From contig CP092874.1 of NCBI GenBank assembly GCA_030710605.1, positions 21,491,880 to 21,555,879 on the forward strand: DNA of 64,000 nucleotides. Reading direction: 5' to 3'. Origin of the DNA: Cordylochernes scorpioides. Its lineage: Eukaryota; Arthropoda; Arachnida; Pseudoscorpiones; Chernetidae. The translations under genes were made by a program, and so were the position numbers. The notes beneath the pieces are model-generated. The model saw only the letters and a list, made by a program, of their open reading frames with translations. It ran no database searches and was not told the origin of the DNA. Below are positions 28,121 through 39,138 of this stretch, piece by piece. Positions within the stretch are counted from its first letter, which is position 1, and every line of letters starts with the position of its first letter.

Positions 28121-28216
28121 CCTTCAATAAAAGTCACTGTGATATCTTTCAGAGATATTGTCTCGATATACATACTAAAATGTACAACTTGCTTAAGTTT
28201 TTTCCATGAAGGTATA
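28121..28216 (-). mobile_element. MITE M1, right piece after the Gypsy insertion
   Basis: CTTCAATAAAAGTCACTGTG continues the interior interrupted at 23817 and ends near the terminus TCCATGAAGGTA. Confidence 0.75.
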
Positions 28217-28308
28217 AGTAATTACACATTTTTTGTGGTAAAACATAACTTTGTGTCTTTAGTCATATTTTTTTAAATTCTAACGATATTCTCAACTTTC
28301 TACCCAAC

Positions 28309-28776
28309 TGTAGAAGTGGTGTAGTATAAGTTGACAGAGCTCTTATTGGTCAAGTAAGCTTGTAAATATGTTATTATGAATGTGTGTGGTATATATATCT
28401 TCTAATTTTGTCTTTACCCCTATAGCCTTGGTGAATCAAGAAGCCTTAGAATAACCCATCTTAATTTTTATCTCTTCCCATAACCCATGTCTCATACCTT
28501 ATATGTAAATACATAGTTGTCTTATAAACTTTGCTTCTTCCGTTGCATGGTCTAGTGAATTTGCATAGTTTGGTTATTCCTTAATTATGTAAATACATAG
28601 TTTTGTTTTATCTGAATTATGTAAATACATAATTATCATAAATTTTTTTTTTCAACTTGGTTTATTTTTAAAGAAGGTTGATTTGCATATGGGAGTATAA
28701 AAAGAGTATGTATATAAAAACACAATAAAAAAATGTTTGTTTGTTCTGTCTAAGTTGAGGAACAACGGCTATTATG
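28309..28776 (+). repeat. Possible LTR remnant
   Basis: Starts TGTAGAAGTGGTG, contains TATGTAAATACATA-like short repeats (28502-28640), a TATA-like GAGTATAAAAAGAG, then CACAATAAAAAAATG, and ends near GAGGAACA. This looks like an LTR, but no partner copy or target duplication was found in the window apart from the assembly duplicate at 36900-37367. Confidence 0.3.
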
Positions 28777-28880
28777 GAACAAGAAACATTTTATCCTTTG
28801 AAGATAGAGTATGTCTGGCCGGCATTCATTGTCCTTGAAATAAAAGACACTCCGGCCAATAGATGAGTTTTCCATTTTTC

Positions 28881-28913
28881 CTGACGAGGTCAAAATTATT
28901 TTGTCGAAACGTC
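28881..28913 (+). ncRNA. Hammerhead-like motif
   Basis: CTGACGAGGTC ... GTCGAAACGTC contains the hammerhead core boxes CUGACGA and GAAA with an imperfect stem II (G-C, G-U, U-G, one mismatch, three A-U) and GUC after a palindromic ACGU. Stem I is weak (U run against A run, with one mismatch next to the core). Probably a decayed Penelope-like ribozyme. Confidence 0.4.
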
Positions 28914-29109
28914 AAAAAAAAAAAAAAAACTCTTATGACCGAAGTTATTTCAAGAGATCAGATTTTCCTTCGTTGTGCAAGGATTCTTTTCATTTGAAAT
29001 AGAAGATTGGAAATCAAGAAGTCTTCAGGTCATAAATAAATGTAAGTAATTTAAACCTTTTTTCTGACTCGTATGGTTCTTTGTAAAATAAAATAAATTT
29101 CTACTGCAT

Positions 29110-29225
29110 CTACCATGGTAGATTAAACTGGCGAAACCCCTGGAAAGGTTCACCACTGATGAGCCAGGCCCTCTCATTAATTTATCATTGTAGTAAGGAG
29201 ACAGTAGAAAATTGTTTCATTAAAA
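29110..29225 (+). repeat. Repeat family C, copy
   Basis: TAAACTGGCGAAACC, then CACCACTGATGAGCCAGGCC, then a GTAGTAAGGAGACAGTAGAA block. CUGGC before GAAA can pair with GCCAG after CUGAUGA. Confidence 0.6.
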
Positions 29226-29274
29226 AAAAAAGAACCAATACATGTCTGATATACAAAGCAATAACGCGCCATCT

Positions 29275-29590
29275 CTACATATAAAATGAAAGGATTTAAA
29301 AGCACGAATGTTTCTTTTATACATAATACAGTAGAACTTGGATAATTCGAACTTCTTTAATTCGAAAACCTCTTTAATTCGAATATTTTCTTGGTCCCTA
29401 GAAGCCTTAAGCCTTTATTCAAAACATCTTTAATTCGAATTTTTGGATAATTCGAATTTTTTTATGGTCCCTTGGGGTTCGAATTATCCAAGTTCGACTG
29501 TACAAACTTCTACTGTCCTTACTGCGATGAAAAATATATTGGGAGGGCTTGGCTCATCAGTGGTGAACCCTCCCAGCGGTTTCGCCAATT
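29275..29590 (-). repeat. Repeat family C, inverted copy split by a pogo-like MITE
   Basis: With 29329-29500 removed, this is the reverse complement of 29790-29915 (TTTAAAAGCACGAATGTTTC, then CAAACTTCTACTGTCCTTAC ... GGCTTGGCTCATCAGTGGTG ... GGTTTCGCCAATTTAATCC). Confidence 0.65.
29329..29500. mobile_element. Pogo/Tigger-like MITE
   Basis: 172 bp, CAGTAGAACTTGGATAATTC at the left and its near-exact inverse (GAATTATCCAAGTTCGACTG) at the right, flanked by TA. Several internal TTTAATTCGAA repeats. Such CAGT...ATTCGAA ends are typical of pogo-group elements. Confidence 0.82.
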
Positions 29591-29784
29591 TAATCCACCA
29601 GACCGCTTCTTAGAGTTCTAATACTGTATTGGACGATTCTGCTTATATACGCAGCACTGAAGGGTGGAATCTCAGAAATGGTTTTCAAGAAAACTATGGA
29701 CATAAGCTTATAGGACAGTAGAATTACATTCAAATATTTGCATCCAGAAATTCTCTTCCGCAAACAATAAAGACAAGGTCAGTT

Positions 29785-30215
29785 AGGCCACATTCACCAC
29801 TGATGAGCCAAGCCCTCCCAATATATTTTTCATCGCAGTAAGGACAGTAGAAGTTTGTATTATGTATAGAAGAAACATTCGTGATTTTAAATCCTTTCAT
29901 ATTATATGTCTGATATAGTTTGAATTTATTACAACAGATGGCGCGCAAATGCATCATATTAATATTGTGTTTTAAAAATGCTTTCAATTTGCGGAAGAGT
30001 CATGCTCGAAAAGCATATTATATATTTATTTTTATATGTATTTCTACTGTCCTCAAAGCTTATGTCCATAGTTGATTTAAAATACTTTTTCCAAGAGTCT
30101 AGCTTCAGTATCAGTATAAAAAGAAACAGCCCAATACAATATTACAGCGGTAAGGTAGATTAAACTGGCGCTGGGAGGGTTTACCACTGATGAGCTAGGC
30201 TGTAGCGGCTCCCAA
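29785..30215 (+). repeat. Repeat family C, further copies
   Basis: 29790-29960 (CACCACTGATGAGCCAAGCC, then CATCGCAGTAAGGACAGTAG, ending near CAACAGATGGCGCGCAAATG) and 30150-30215, where the GAAACC part is deleted (ACTGGCGCTGGGAGGG) but CTGATGAGC remains. Confidence 0.6.
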
Positions 30216-30547
30216 ATATTAACTTTTCATATTTTCATCATAAGTTTTAATTTGTTTAATAACTATTTAATTCAAATATTAAATTAAAATATTCATCTTA
30301 TAAATATATAATGCTCATAAAATATACTTTATTAAAATTATATAAATTAACATTAATATCACATTATTTGTTGCCATAATAATATAATAAAATAATTATA
30401 CATCTTTCTAAATATAAATCATAAATCATGTAAAATGTAAATATTTATATATAATATATCAAACACATATATTTTAAAATTTTATAATATTAAAATGTTA
30501 TTTGACCACCACAGACAAAAACAAAAGAACGTAACCCCTTCTGATAA

Positions 30548-31881
30548 CACAGGTCTACAAAAAAAACTTTTTTTTTTGCACAAGAGAACCTGATGGTGTT
30601 TCTAGTGTAACTTTTCATGCTGAACTCAAAAATCTAATCAGAAATTTCCCATCACCCATGGTTTTTGCCTGACGATCTTTTTTTAGTTTTGGGATAAATA
30701 CATGCATCCAACATGAAAGAGACTTACGAAAACATGAAACTGCTTTTGAAAAAGATAGAATATGAAATATACGGTTGGAAAATATGCAGCGATTTGAAAG
30801 TCGTTGCTCTCTTGCGTGGATTACAACTTGGATATACAAAATTTTGTTGTTTTCTGTGTGAGTGGGATAGCAGAGATAGGGAAAGGCATTACATTAAAAA
30901 AATCTGGCCAAACCGTAAAATCTTTACTCCAGGATATAAAAATATTGCTAATCTACCCCTGATCGATTCAGAAAATATTTACTTACCACCATTACATATT
31001 AAACTGGGATTAATGAAGAACTTTGTCAAGGCAATGGATCGAAATGCCAGTGGATTTGCCTACCTAAAACAAAAATGTTCTAGTATAAGTGAAGCGAAGA
31101 TTAAAGAAGGCATTTTCGTTGGACCTCAGATTCGAGAATTGCAGCAGGATGGAAATTTTCAAAATAGTTTGAATGAAGTTGAAGCAGCAGCATGGAATTC
31201 CTTTAGAAACGTTTGCAAAAACTTCTTAGGAAGTGTCAAGGTTGAAAATTACCGAGGCATAGTTAATGATCTGTTGCTTTCCTACAAGGCACTGGGATGT
31301 AACATGTCCCTCAAGATCCATTTCCTGCATTCACATCTAGATTTCTTTCCAGACAATCTTGGCGCAGTTAGCGATGAGCATGGTGAGAGGTTTCATCAAG
31401 CTATATCAAGCATGGAGAAGCGGTATCAAGGTAAATGGAGTCCCGCTATGCTTGCCGACGACTGCTGGGCACTCAAGAGGGATCTACCACAAGCAAAGTA
31501 TAGAAGAAAATCCACTGTCACTGCTTTTCAATAATAAATATGTTTCGTTCATATATGCCTATATATTAACAATATTTCCAAATTCAAGTAGGTGTATCTC
31601 AGAAATATTGTGTAATAGAAAAAAAAACTTATGGTATATTTGGATTCAGGGCATGTAGATAAGATGCTCTTTCTTTGTGGACAAAGAAAAATATTTTTTG
31701 ATAAACCAGTTACGTGACATTGTTTGCAATTTTTAGTGTATTTATCCCAATACTAAAAAAAGACCGTCACGCAAAAACCATACGTGATGGAAAATTTCTG
31801 ATTAGATTTTTGAGTTCAGCATTAAAAGTTACACTAGAAACATAATCAGGTTCTCTTGTGCAAAAATCTTGTTGACCAGTG
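30548..31881 (+). mobile_element. Unclassified DNA transposon with ~155-bp TIRs
   Basis: Left repeat 30548-30702 and right repeat 31725-31881 are inverse copies (GCACAAGAGAACCTGAT, TAGTGTAACTTTTCATGCTG, CTGAACTCAAAAATCTAATC). Outer tips are CACAGGTCTACAA / CACTGGTCAACAA. It encloses one ORF (30713-31534). No clear target duplication. An identical second copy at 39139-40472 is part of the assembly duplication. Confidence 0.75.
30713..31534 (+). CDS. Transposon-encoded protein fragment, conserved but unnamed family
   Basis: 273 codons, open, starting right inside the left inverted repeat. Notable segments are a Cys-rich FCCFLCEWDSRDRERHY (could bind metal), LPPLHIKLGLMKNFVKAMD, EAKIKEGIFVGPQIREL, MSLKIHFLHSHLDFFP and GAVSDEHGERFHQ followed by YQGKWSPAMLADDCW. 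I recall similar multi-copy proteins in many invertebrate genomes, usually longer at the N-terminus, consistent with a transposase or transposon-borne protein. The catalytic residues are not known to me; the Asp/His/Glu in SDEHGERFH are candidates. The N-terminal part seems to have been lost between the repeat and this ORF, so the copy may be non-autonomous. Confidence 0.65.
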   Translation: MKETYENMKLLLKKIEYEIYGWKICSDLKVVALLRGLQLGYTKFCCFLCEWDSRDRERHYIKKIWPNRKIFTPGYKNIANLPLIDSENIYLPPLHIKLGLMKNFVKAMDRNASGFAYLKQKCSSISEAKIKEGIFVGPQIRELQQDGNFQNSLNEVEAAAWNSFRNVCKNFLGSVKVENYRGIVNDLLLSYKALGCNMSLKIHFLHSHLDFFPDNLGAVSDEHGERFHQAISSMEKRYQGKWSPAMLADDCWALKRDLPQAKYRRKSTVTAFQ

Positions 31882-32417
31882 TAATTTGTATTAGATAAAT
31901 GGAATTAAAAGTTGATTTTACGAAAAATAATCGTTGTCGGACTCCGCTTGGAATTACAAACCAACCAGCTACAAGGCCCTCCCATTATTTTATCAATGCA
32001 GTAAGGGCAGTGTATAAAATTGATTTATTTTAAAAATAATTATACGCATGTCAAAAAAAGTTAATTTTCATAAATAAGTGTGTTGAGTGTTTATGGTATC
32101 TATGGTGAAAGAAACGTTCATTATATTTCTAATATTTCTGAATAAATTGTTCAATTGATATATGCAAATTAACTTTGCATACTATTTTCGACCATTTCTT
32201 TCATTTATTACTCAGATATAACAAAATTGCGCGAGATATACTTTTATAAAAATATCTAAAAACCTTACACAATAAGTTTCTTTCATTTATAATTGATAGA
32301 AAATAAAGCATTTTTGTAAGCTTGTTCCTGTGTTAATTTTATTTGTATTTCTTTTTTTTTGTATTTGTGATAATAATTGGTGTTTTAGAATAAATAAAAT
32401 TAAGATCATTCATATAA
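31882..32417. other. AT-rich DNA with a family C fragment
   Basis: 31975-32015 carries AAGGCCCTCCCATTATTTTA and CAATGCAGTAAGGGCAGT, part of family C. Nothing else recognised. Confidence 0.45.
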
Positions 32418-32880
32418 ATGAGTTTTATGGACCAAATATTATCTTGACAGTGGCGCTCGAATGGCAGAAATGGGAACTAAATTTTGCTCTTTGTTATTAT
32501 TATAACCTGTTATAAAGGAAACTAAAATGTGAAAGATCATTTTAATAATTGCCACACAATTTATTACAAATAATCCGCCCATATGTAACCCAACTTCAAA
32601 CGAGAAAGTCTAAAAATATTAATTCAGTTTTATGGACCAAATATGAGCGCGACGGTGGCGCTCAAGTGGCAGAAATGGGAACTAAAATTGGCTTTGTGTT
32701 ATTTAGCGGAATTTAAATAAAAACCTGATTGTGGGGTCACTTAAATATTTTTTATTATCAACTCCACACATATATATCCACTTTAAATGACAGGAGACAA
32801 ATATAAAGCCAATTTTAGTTCCCAATTCTGCCACTCGAGCGCCACCGTCGAGCTAGCTTTTGGTTCATAAAGCTCGCGGA
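32418..32880. mobile_element. Long-inverted-repeat element D, copy 2
   Basis: Matches 23147-23630 with high identity including its inverted ends. Its duplicate at 41009-41470 belongs to the assembly duplication. Confidence 0.65.
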
Positions 32881-33009
32881 ATGGATTGGATTGGTTTTCC
32901 TTCTGAATTTGTTTAAATTTAAATATAAATATTACACTGAAAGTATATATCAATATCATCATCAAAATTGAGTAATATTTGTAAATACAGGGTTCAAACA
33001 CAATAGTAT

Positions 33010-33360
33010 AGAGCGGTATGGTATATTAAACTGGCGAAACCGCTGAGAGGGTTTCCACTGATGAGCCAGGCCTTCCCAATATTATTTTCATCTCAGCATG
33101 AGGACTATATGGAGAATTGATTTAATTGAAAAAAATCGTTTAAAAAATACAATTCTTAATTATAGATGACCTGTCAGAAACCTAAGATTCAATGTGTACA
33201 ATTTTATTTGAAATTATATGAAAATTGTATCAAATTCTTAACACGCTACCTTTTTATATAACCAATAAAAAATAATTTCTACATATAGCTTTTATGCTCA
33301 AGAGAGTAAGAAAATTGAAAAAGGCATGGAAGAGTTTCGCCAGTTTAATCTCTTGACAAC
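33010..33360. repeat. Repeat family C, copies in both orientations
   Basis: 33030-33100 has AAACTGGCGAAACCGCTGAG and TTTCCACTGATGAGCCAGGC; 33333-33357 has the inverse, GAGTTTCGCCAGTTTAATCT. AT-rich DNA between them. Confidence 0.55.
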
Positions 33361-33529
33361 TTTAAGGTAAGGACTGTATAAGGTCTGGATAGAGAAAAGA
33401 GTTTTAAATATTTATATTTTTTAAAAGGTTGTGTGTTAAAAATCTGTCACAATTTTCAATGATATATGGTACTAAAGATTTAATGATGATATTTTAAGAT
33501 ATTATATAATACATAAACTACTTGCCGCC

Positions 33530-34636
33530 AAGATCAATCCTTGAGATTTCAGAATAGGCGGTCTCTGAAACCATCAGTTAGATCTAGAAGCCTTGGTGCC
33601 GCCATGATCAATTCCTTGAGTTTCAGAATAGGCGGTCTCTGAAACCATCAGTTAGATCTAGAAGCCTTGGTGCCGCCATGACCAATTCCTTGAGATTCAG
33701 GATAGGCGGTCTCTGAAACCATCAGCCAGATCCTGTAGCCTTGGTGCCGCCATGATCAATTCTTGAGACTTCAGAACGGGCGGTCTCTAAAACCATCAGT
33801 CAGATATTGTAGCCTTGGTGCCGCCATGACCAAGTCATTGAGAATTCAGAACGGGCGGTCTCTAAAACCATCAGTTAGATCTTGTTGCCTTGGTTGCCGC
33901 CATGATCAATTCATTGAGACTTCAGAGCGGGCGGTCTCTAAAACCATCAGTTAGAATTTGTAGCCTTGGTGCCGCCATGATCAATTCCTTGAGGACTTCA
34001 GAACGGGCGGTCTCTAAAACCATTAGCCAGATCTTGTAGCCTTGTTGCCGCCATGATCAATTCATGAGACTTCAGAGCGGGCGGTCTCTAAAACCATCAG
34101 TTAGAATTTGTAGCCTTGGTGCCGCCATGATCAATTCCTTGAGACTTCAGAACGGGCGGTCTCTAAAACCATTAGCCAGATCTTGTAGCCTTGTTGCCGC
34201 CATGATCAATTCATTGAGACTTCAGAACGGGCGGTCTCTAAAACCATCAGTTAGAATTTGTAGCCTTGGTGCCGCCATGATCAATTCCTTGAGACTTCAG
34301 AACGGGCGGTCTCTAAAACCATTAGCCAGAATCTTGTAGCCTTGGTGCCGCCATGATCAATTCATTGAGACTTCAGAACGGGCGGTCTTTAAAACAATCA
34401 GCCAGATCTTGTAGCCTTGGTGCCGCCATGATCAATCCTTGAGACTTCAGAATGGGCGGTCTCCTAAAACCATCAGCCAGATCTTGTAGCCTTGGTGCCG
34501 CCATGATCGATTCCTTGAGACTTCAGAATGGGCGGTCTCTAAAACCATCAGCCAGATCTTGTAGCCTTTGTCTCGCCATGAACAATTCCTTGAGAATTCA
34601 GAATGGGCGGTCTATAAAACCATCAGCCAGATCTTG
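33530..34636. repeat. 75-bp satellite, first (contig-end) copy of the array start
   Basis: The same units, in the same order, as 42110-43229, but with many single-base deletions or insertions (for example GATCAATCCTTG for GATCAATTCCTTG) that break the frame. Ends exactly at the N run. Best explained as the lower-quality end of a contig. Confidence 0.9.
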
Positions 34637-34736
34637 NNNNNNNNNNNNNNNNNNNNNNNNNNNNNNNNNNNNNNNNNNNNNNNNNNNNNNNNNNNNNNNN
34701 NNNNNNNNNNNNNNNNNNNNNNNNNNNNNNNNNNNN
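34637..34736. other. Assembly gap, 100 N
   Basis: Exactly 100 N, the usual placeholder for a join of unknown size. Both sides carry the same ~8.5 kb sequence (see finding). An ORF reported across the gap is meaningless. Confidence 0.99.
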
Positions 34737-36526
34737 CCGAAAGTTGAAAGAATTGCTCACGACTCAACCCATCTTGGCAGCATACGACGTCAGGAAACCA
34801 ACTATGGTGTCATCCGACGCATCTTCATACGGCTTGGGAGCGGTACTGAAGCAAGAAGGTAAGAATGGAATCTGGCGACCTGTTGCTTATTCTTCTAGAA
34901 CTATGACACCTACCGAAAAACGATATGCTCAGATCGAGAAAGAGGCTCTCGCAATTACATGGGCCTGCGAACGTTTTCAAGATTTCCTGCTTGGAAAGCG
35001 TTTCCGAATTGAGACCGACCATAAGCCTCTCATTCCTCTATTTTCGACGAAAGAATTGAGTTCGCTGACCCCAAGACTGCAACGTTTCCGAATGCGTATG
35101 ATGAGGTTTGGATTCGAAATAGTGCATATCCCTGGAAAGGAGCTGCTCGACGCCGATGCATTATCCAGACAACCACTTCTTACAACCGAGGGAGGTGAAA
35201 ACGAACGGCAAACCTCAGCGCATATAAATGCAGTTCTCTCGAGTATAACCGACAAAGACGAGATGTTGACGAAGATTTTTGAAGCTCAACAAGAAGATAC
35301 GACCCTGAAAGCAGTAGTCAACTACCTTGAGCAAGGCTGGCCAGATAAGAAGAAGATGTCACAGGCTCTGCTCTCTTATTGGCATGTCAAGGATGAACTC
35401 GGCGTTCAAAATGGACTACTGATGCGTAGCTGTCGTCTTGTTATTCCAGCAAGTATGAAACTGGAGATCCTAGATAAGTTGCACGCTGGGCACTTCGGGA
35501 TTACAAAAACAAGACTTCGCGCACGTGAGACGGTATGGTGGCCTGGAATTTCGGAAGAGATCGCGGAAACGGTCAGAAAGTGCAGTGTCTGTATCCAGGA
35601 AGCCGTCTCAAAACATGAACCTTTGATACCAACCAACTTTCCTACACGACCGTGGCAAAAGATTGGAATGGATTTGTTCAAGTTCGAGAATAAGTGGTAT
35701 CTAGTCGTCATTGACTATTATTCTCGCTTTCCTGAAATGATTCAACTGGATCGGCTCACAGCCAATGTGGTGGTGCGTAGTTGCAAATCCATATTTGCCC
35801 GACATGGAATACCAGAAACTGTTGTAAGCGATAATGGGACGCAATTTGGAGCTGCTCGTGAATTTGCTAATTTGGCAAGGCAGTACGGATTCACACATGT
35901 CACTTCAAGTCCTCGATTCCCGCAGAGCAATGGGATGGCAGAAGCAGGTGTGAAAATTGCTAAGTTGATCCTCAAGAAAAATCAAGACCCATCGCTTGGA
36001 CTCCTGGAGTATCGATCGACCCCTTTGGAGAACGGTTACAGCCCTGCTGAGCTTCTCATGGGACGTAAACTCCGAACGACCTTGCCAATTGCACCAGAGA
36101 ATCTTAATCCAAAGTTGGTGGACTCTCAGACCCTGAAAAGAAAGGAGGGGAGAAGGAGAAAGGATATGAAATCCAGATATGATCGACGCTGCGGAGCTAC
36201 GGACATGGAGGAGCTATCCGAAGGTGACACGGTTTGGATTACAGATATGCGAACCTGGGGGATTGTAAAGCAGAAAGTATCGACACCAAGGTCATATATG
36301 GTTGATACTCCAGTTGGGGACTTTACGTCGAAACAGGTTCCATCTACGAAAAGGAGTTACAGTGCAATATCCAGCCGACCCATCGACGCCGACCTTTTCG
36401 GGGGAGGAACTGGTTGAAAATGAAAAGACCCCAGTTGTGGATTATCCCTCTAACGACTCAGAAGACGGCCAGATAAGAACCCGGAGTGGACGAATTGTTA
36501 AACCTGTGGATCGCCTTCATTATTAA
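34737..36526 (+). pseudogene. Gypsy pol 3' part, duplicate copy with one frameshift
   Basis: Corresponds to residues ~709-1303 of the polyprotein at 24024-27935 (from within RNase H through integrase). An extra G in GTTGGGGAC near 36316 shifts the frame about 70 codons before the end; the rest continues in another frame to the TAA at 36524-36526. If the region is an assembly duplicate, the shift is a base-calling or haplotype difference and not a real second element. Confidence 0.85.
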
Positions 36527-36588
36527 TTATATTATGCATTTAAAGTTTGTAATGTATATATATATATTTCAAGTCTTAAAAAGGGGGA

Positions 36589-36711
36589 TGTGCTGAGAAG
36601 ATGTAAGAAAACATGTACCTATGTTTTCCCACGTGACGCAGCGGAGCGTGACCTTGCCTGCACGGGTGAGTCAGTTGTTGTTTGCTCTCTGTATGGATGG
36701 ACATTAAAACA
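36589..36711 (+). repeat. Gypsy 3' LTR, duplicate copy
   Basis: Identical by eye to 27998-28120, with the same downstream M1 MITE remnant. Confidence 0.88.
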
Positions 36712-37919
36712 CCTTCAATAAAAGTCACTGTGATATCTTTCAGAGATATTGTCTCGATATACATACTAAAATGTACAACTTGCTTAAGTTTTTTCCATGA
36801 AGGTATAAGTAATTACACATTTTTTGTGGTAAAACATAACTTTGTGTCTTTAGTCATATTTTTTTAAATTCTAACGATATTCTCAACTTTCTACCCAACT
36901 GTAGAAGTGGTGTAGTATAAGTTGACAGAGCTCTTATTGGTCAAGTAAGCTTGTAAATATGTTATTATGAATGTGTGTGGTATATATATCTTCTAATTTT
37001 GTCTTTACCCCTATAGCCTTGGTGAATCAAGAAGCCTTAGAATAACCCATCTTAATTTTTATCTCTTCCCATAACCCATGTCTCATACCTTATATGTAAA
37101 TACATAGTTGTCTTATAAACTTTGCTTCTTCCGTTGCATGGTCTAGTGAATTTGCATAGTTTGGTTATTCCTTAATTATGTAAATACATAGTTTTGTTTT
37201 ATCTGAATTATGTAAATACATAATTATCATAAATTTTTTTTTTCAACTTGGTTTATTTTTAAAGAAGGTTGATTTGCATATGGGAGTATAAAAAGAGTAT
37301 GTATATAAAAACACAATAAAAAAATGTTTGTTTGTTCTGTCTAAGTTGAGGAACAACGGCTATTATGGAACAAGAAACATTTTATCCTTTGAAGATAGAG
37401 TATGTCTGGCCGGCATTCATTGTCCTTGAAATAAAAGACACTCCGGCCAATAGATGAGTTTTCCATTTTTCCTGACGAGGTCAAAATTATTTTGTCGAAA
37501 CGTCAAAAAAAAAAAAAAAACTCTTATGACCGAAGTTATTTCAAGAGATCAGATTTTCCTTCGTTGTGCAAGGATTCTTTTCATTTGAAATAGAAGATTG
37601 GAAATCAAGAAGTCTTCAGGTCATAAATAAATGTAAGTAATTTAAACCTTTTTTCTGACTCGTATGGTTCTTTGTAAAATAAAATAAATTTCTACTGCAT
37701 CTACCATGGTAGATTAAACTGGCGAAACCCCTGGAAAGGTTCACCACTGATGAGCCAGGCCCTCTCATTAATTTATCATTGTAGTAAGGAGACAGTAGAA
37801 AATTGTTTCATTAAAAAAAAAAGAACCAATACATGTCTGATATACAAAGCAATAACGCGCCATCTCTACATATAAAATGAAAGGATTTAAAAGCACGAAT
37901 GTTTCTTTTATACATAATA

Positions 37920-38091
37920 CAGTAGAACTTGGATAATTCGAACTTCTTTAATTCGAAAACCTCTTTAATTCGAATATTTTCTTGGTCCCTAGAAGCCTTA
38001 AGCCTTTATTCAAAACATCTTTAATTCGAATTTTTGGATAATTCGAATTTTTTTATGGTCCCTTGGGGTTCGAATTATCCAAGTTCGACTG
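37920..38091. mobile_element. Pogo/Tigger-like MITE, duplicate copy
   Basis: Same as 29329-29500 shifted by 8591; part of the duplicated block. Confidence 0.8.
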
Positions 38092-39138
38092 TACAAACTT
38101 CTACTGTCCTTACTGCGATGAAAAATATATTGGGAGGGCTTGGCTCATCAGTGGTGAACCCTCCCAGCGGTTTCGCCAATTTAATCCACCAGACCGCTTC
38201 TTAGAGTTCTAATACTGTATTGGACGATTCTGCTTATATACGCAGCACTGAAGGGTGGAATCTCAGAAATGGTTTTCAAGAAAACTATGGACATAAGCTT
38301 ATAGGACAGTAGAATTACATTCAAATATTTGCATCCAGAAATTCTCTTCCGCAAACAATAAAGACAAGGTCAGTTAGGCCACATTCACCACTGATGAGCC
38401 AAGCCCTCCCAATATATTTTTCATCGCAGTAAGGACAGTAGAAGTTTGTATTATGTATAGAAGAAACATTCGTGATTTTAAATCCTTTCATATTATATGT
38501 CTGATATAGTTTGAATTTATTACAACAGATGGCGCGCAAATGCATCATATTAATATTGTGTTTTAAAAATGCTTTCAATTTGCGGAAGAGTCATGCTCGA
38601 AAAGCATATTATATATTTATTTTTATATGTATTTCTACTGTCCTCAAAGCTTATGTCCATAGTTGATTTAAAATACTTTTTCCAAGAGTCTAGCTTCAGT
38701 ATCAGTATAAAAAGAAACAGCCCAATACAATATTACAGCGGTAAGGTAGATTAAACTGGCGCTGGGAGGGTTTACCACTGATGAGCTAGGCTGTAGCGGC
38801 TCCCAAATATTAACTTTTCATATTTTCATCATAAGTTTTAATTTGTTTAATAACTATTTAATTCAAATATTAAATTAAAATATTCATCTTATAAATATAT
38901 AATGCTCATAAAATATACTTTATTAAAATTATATAAATTAACATTAATATCACATTATTTGTTGCCATAATAATATAATAAAATAATTATACATCTTTCT
39001 AAATATAAATCATAAATCATGTAAAATGTAAATATTTATATATAATATATCAAACACATATATTTTAAAATTTTATAATATTAAAATGTTATTTGACCAC
39101 CACAGACAAAAACAAAAGAACGTAACCCCTTCTGATAA

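Noticed and set aside
34452-34862. 136-codon ORF crossing the N run
   Set aside because: The middle is unknown sequence and the two sides are unrelated (satellite and Gypsy pol).
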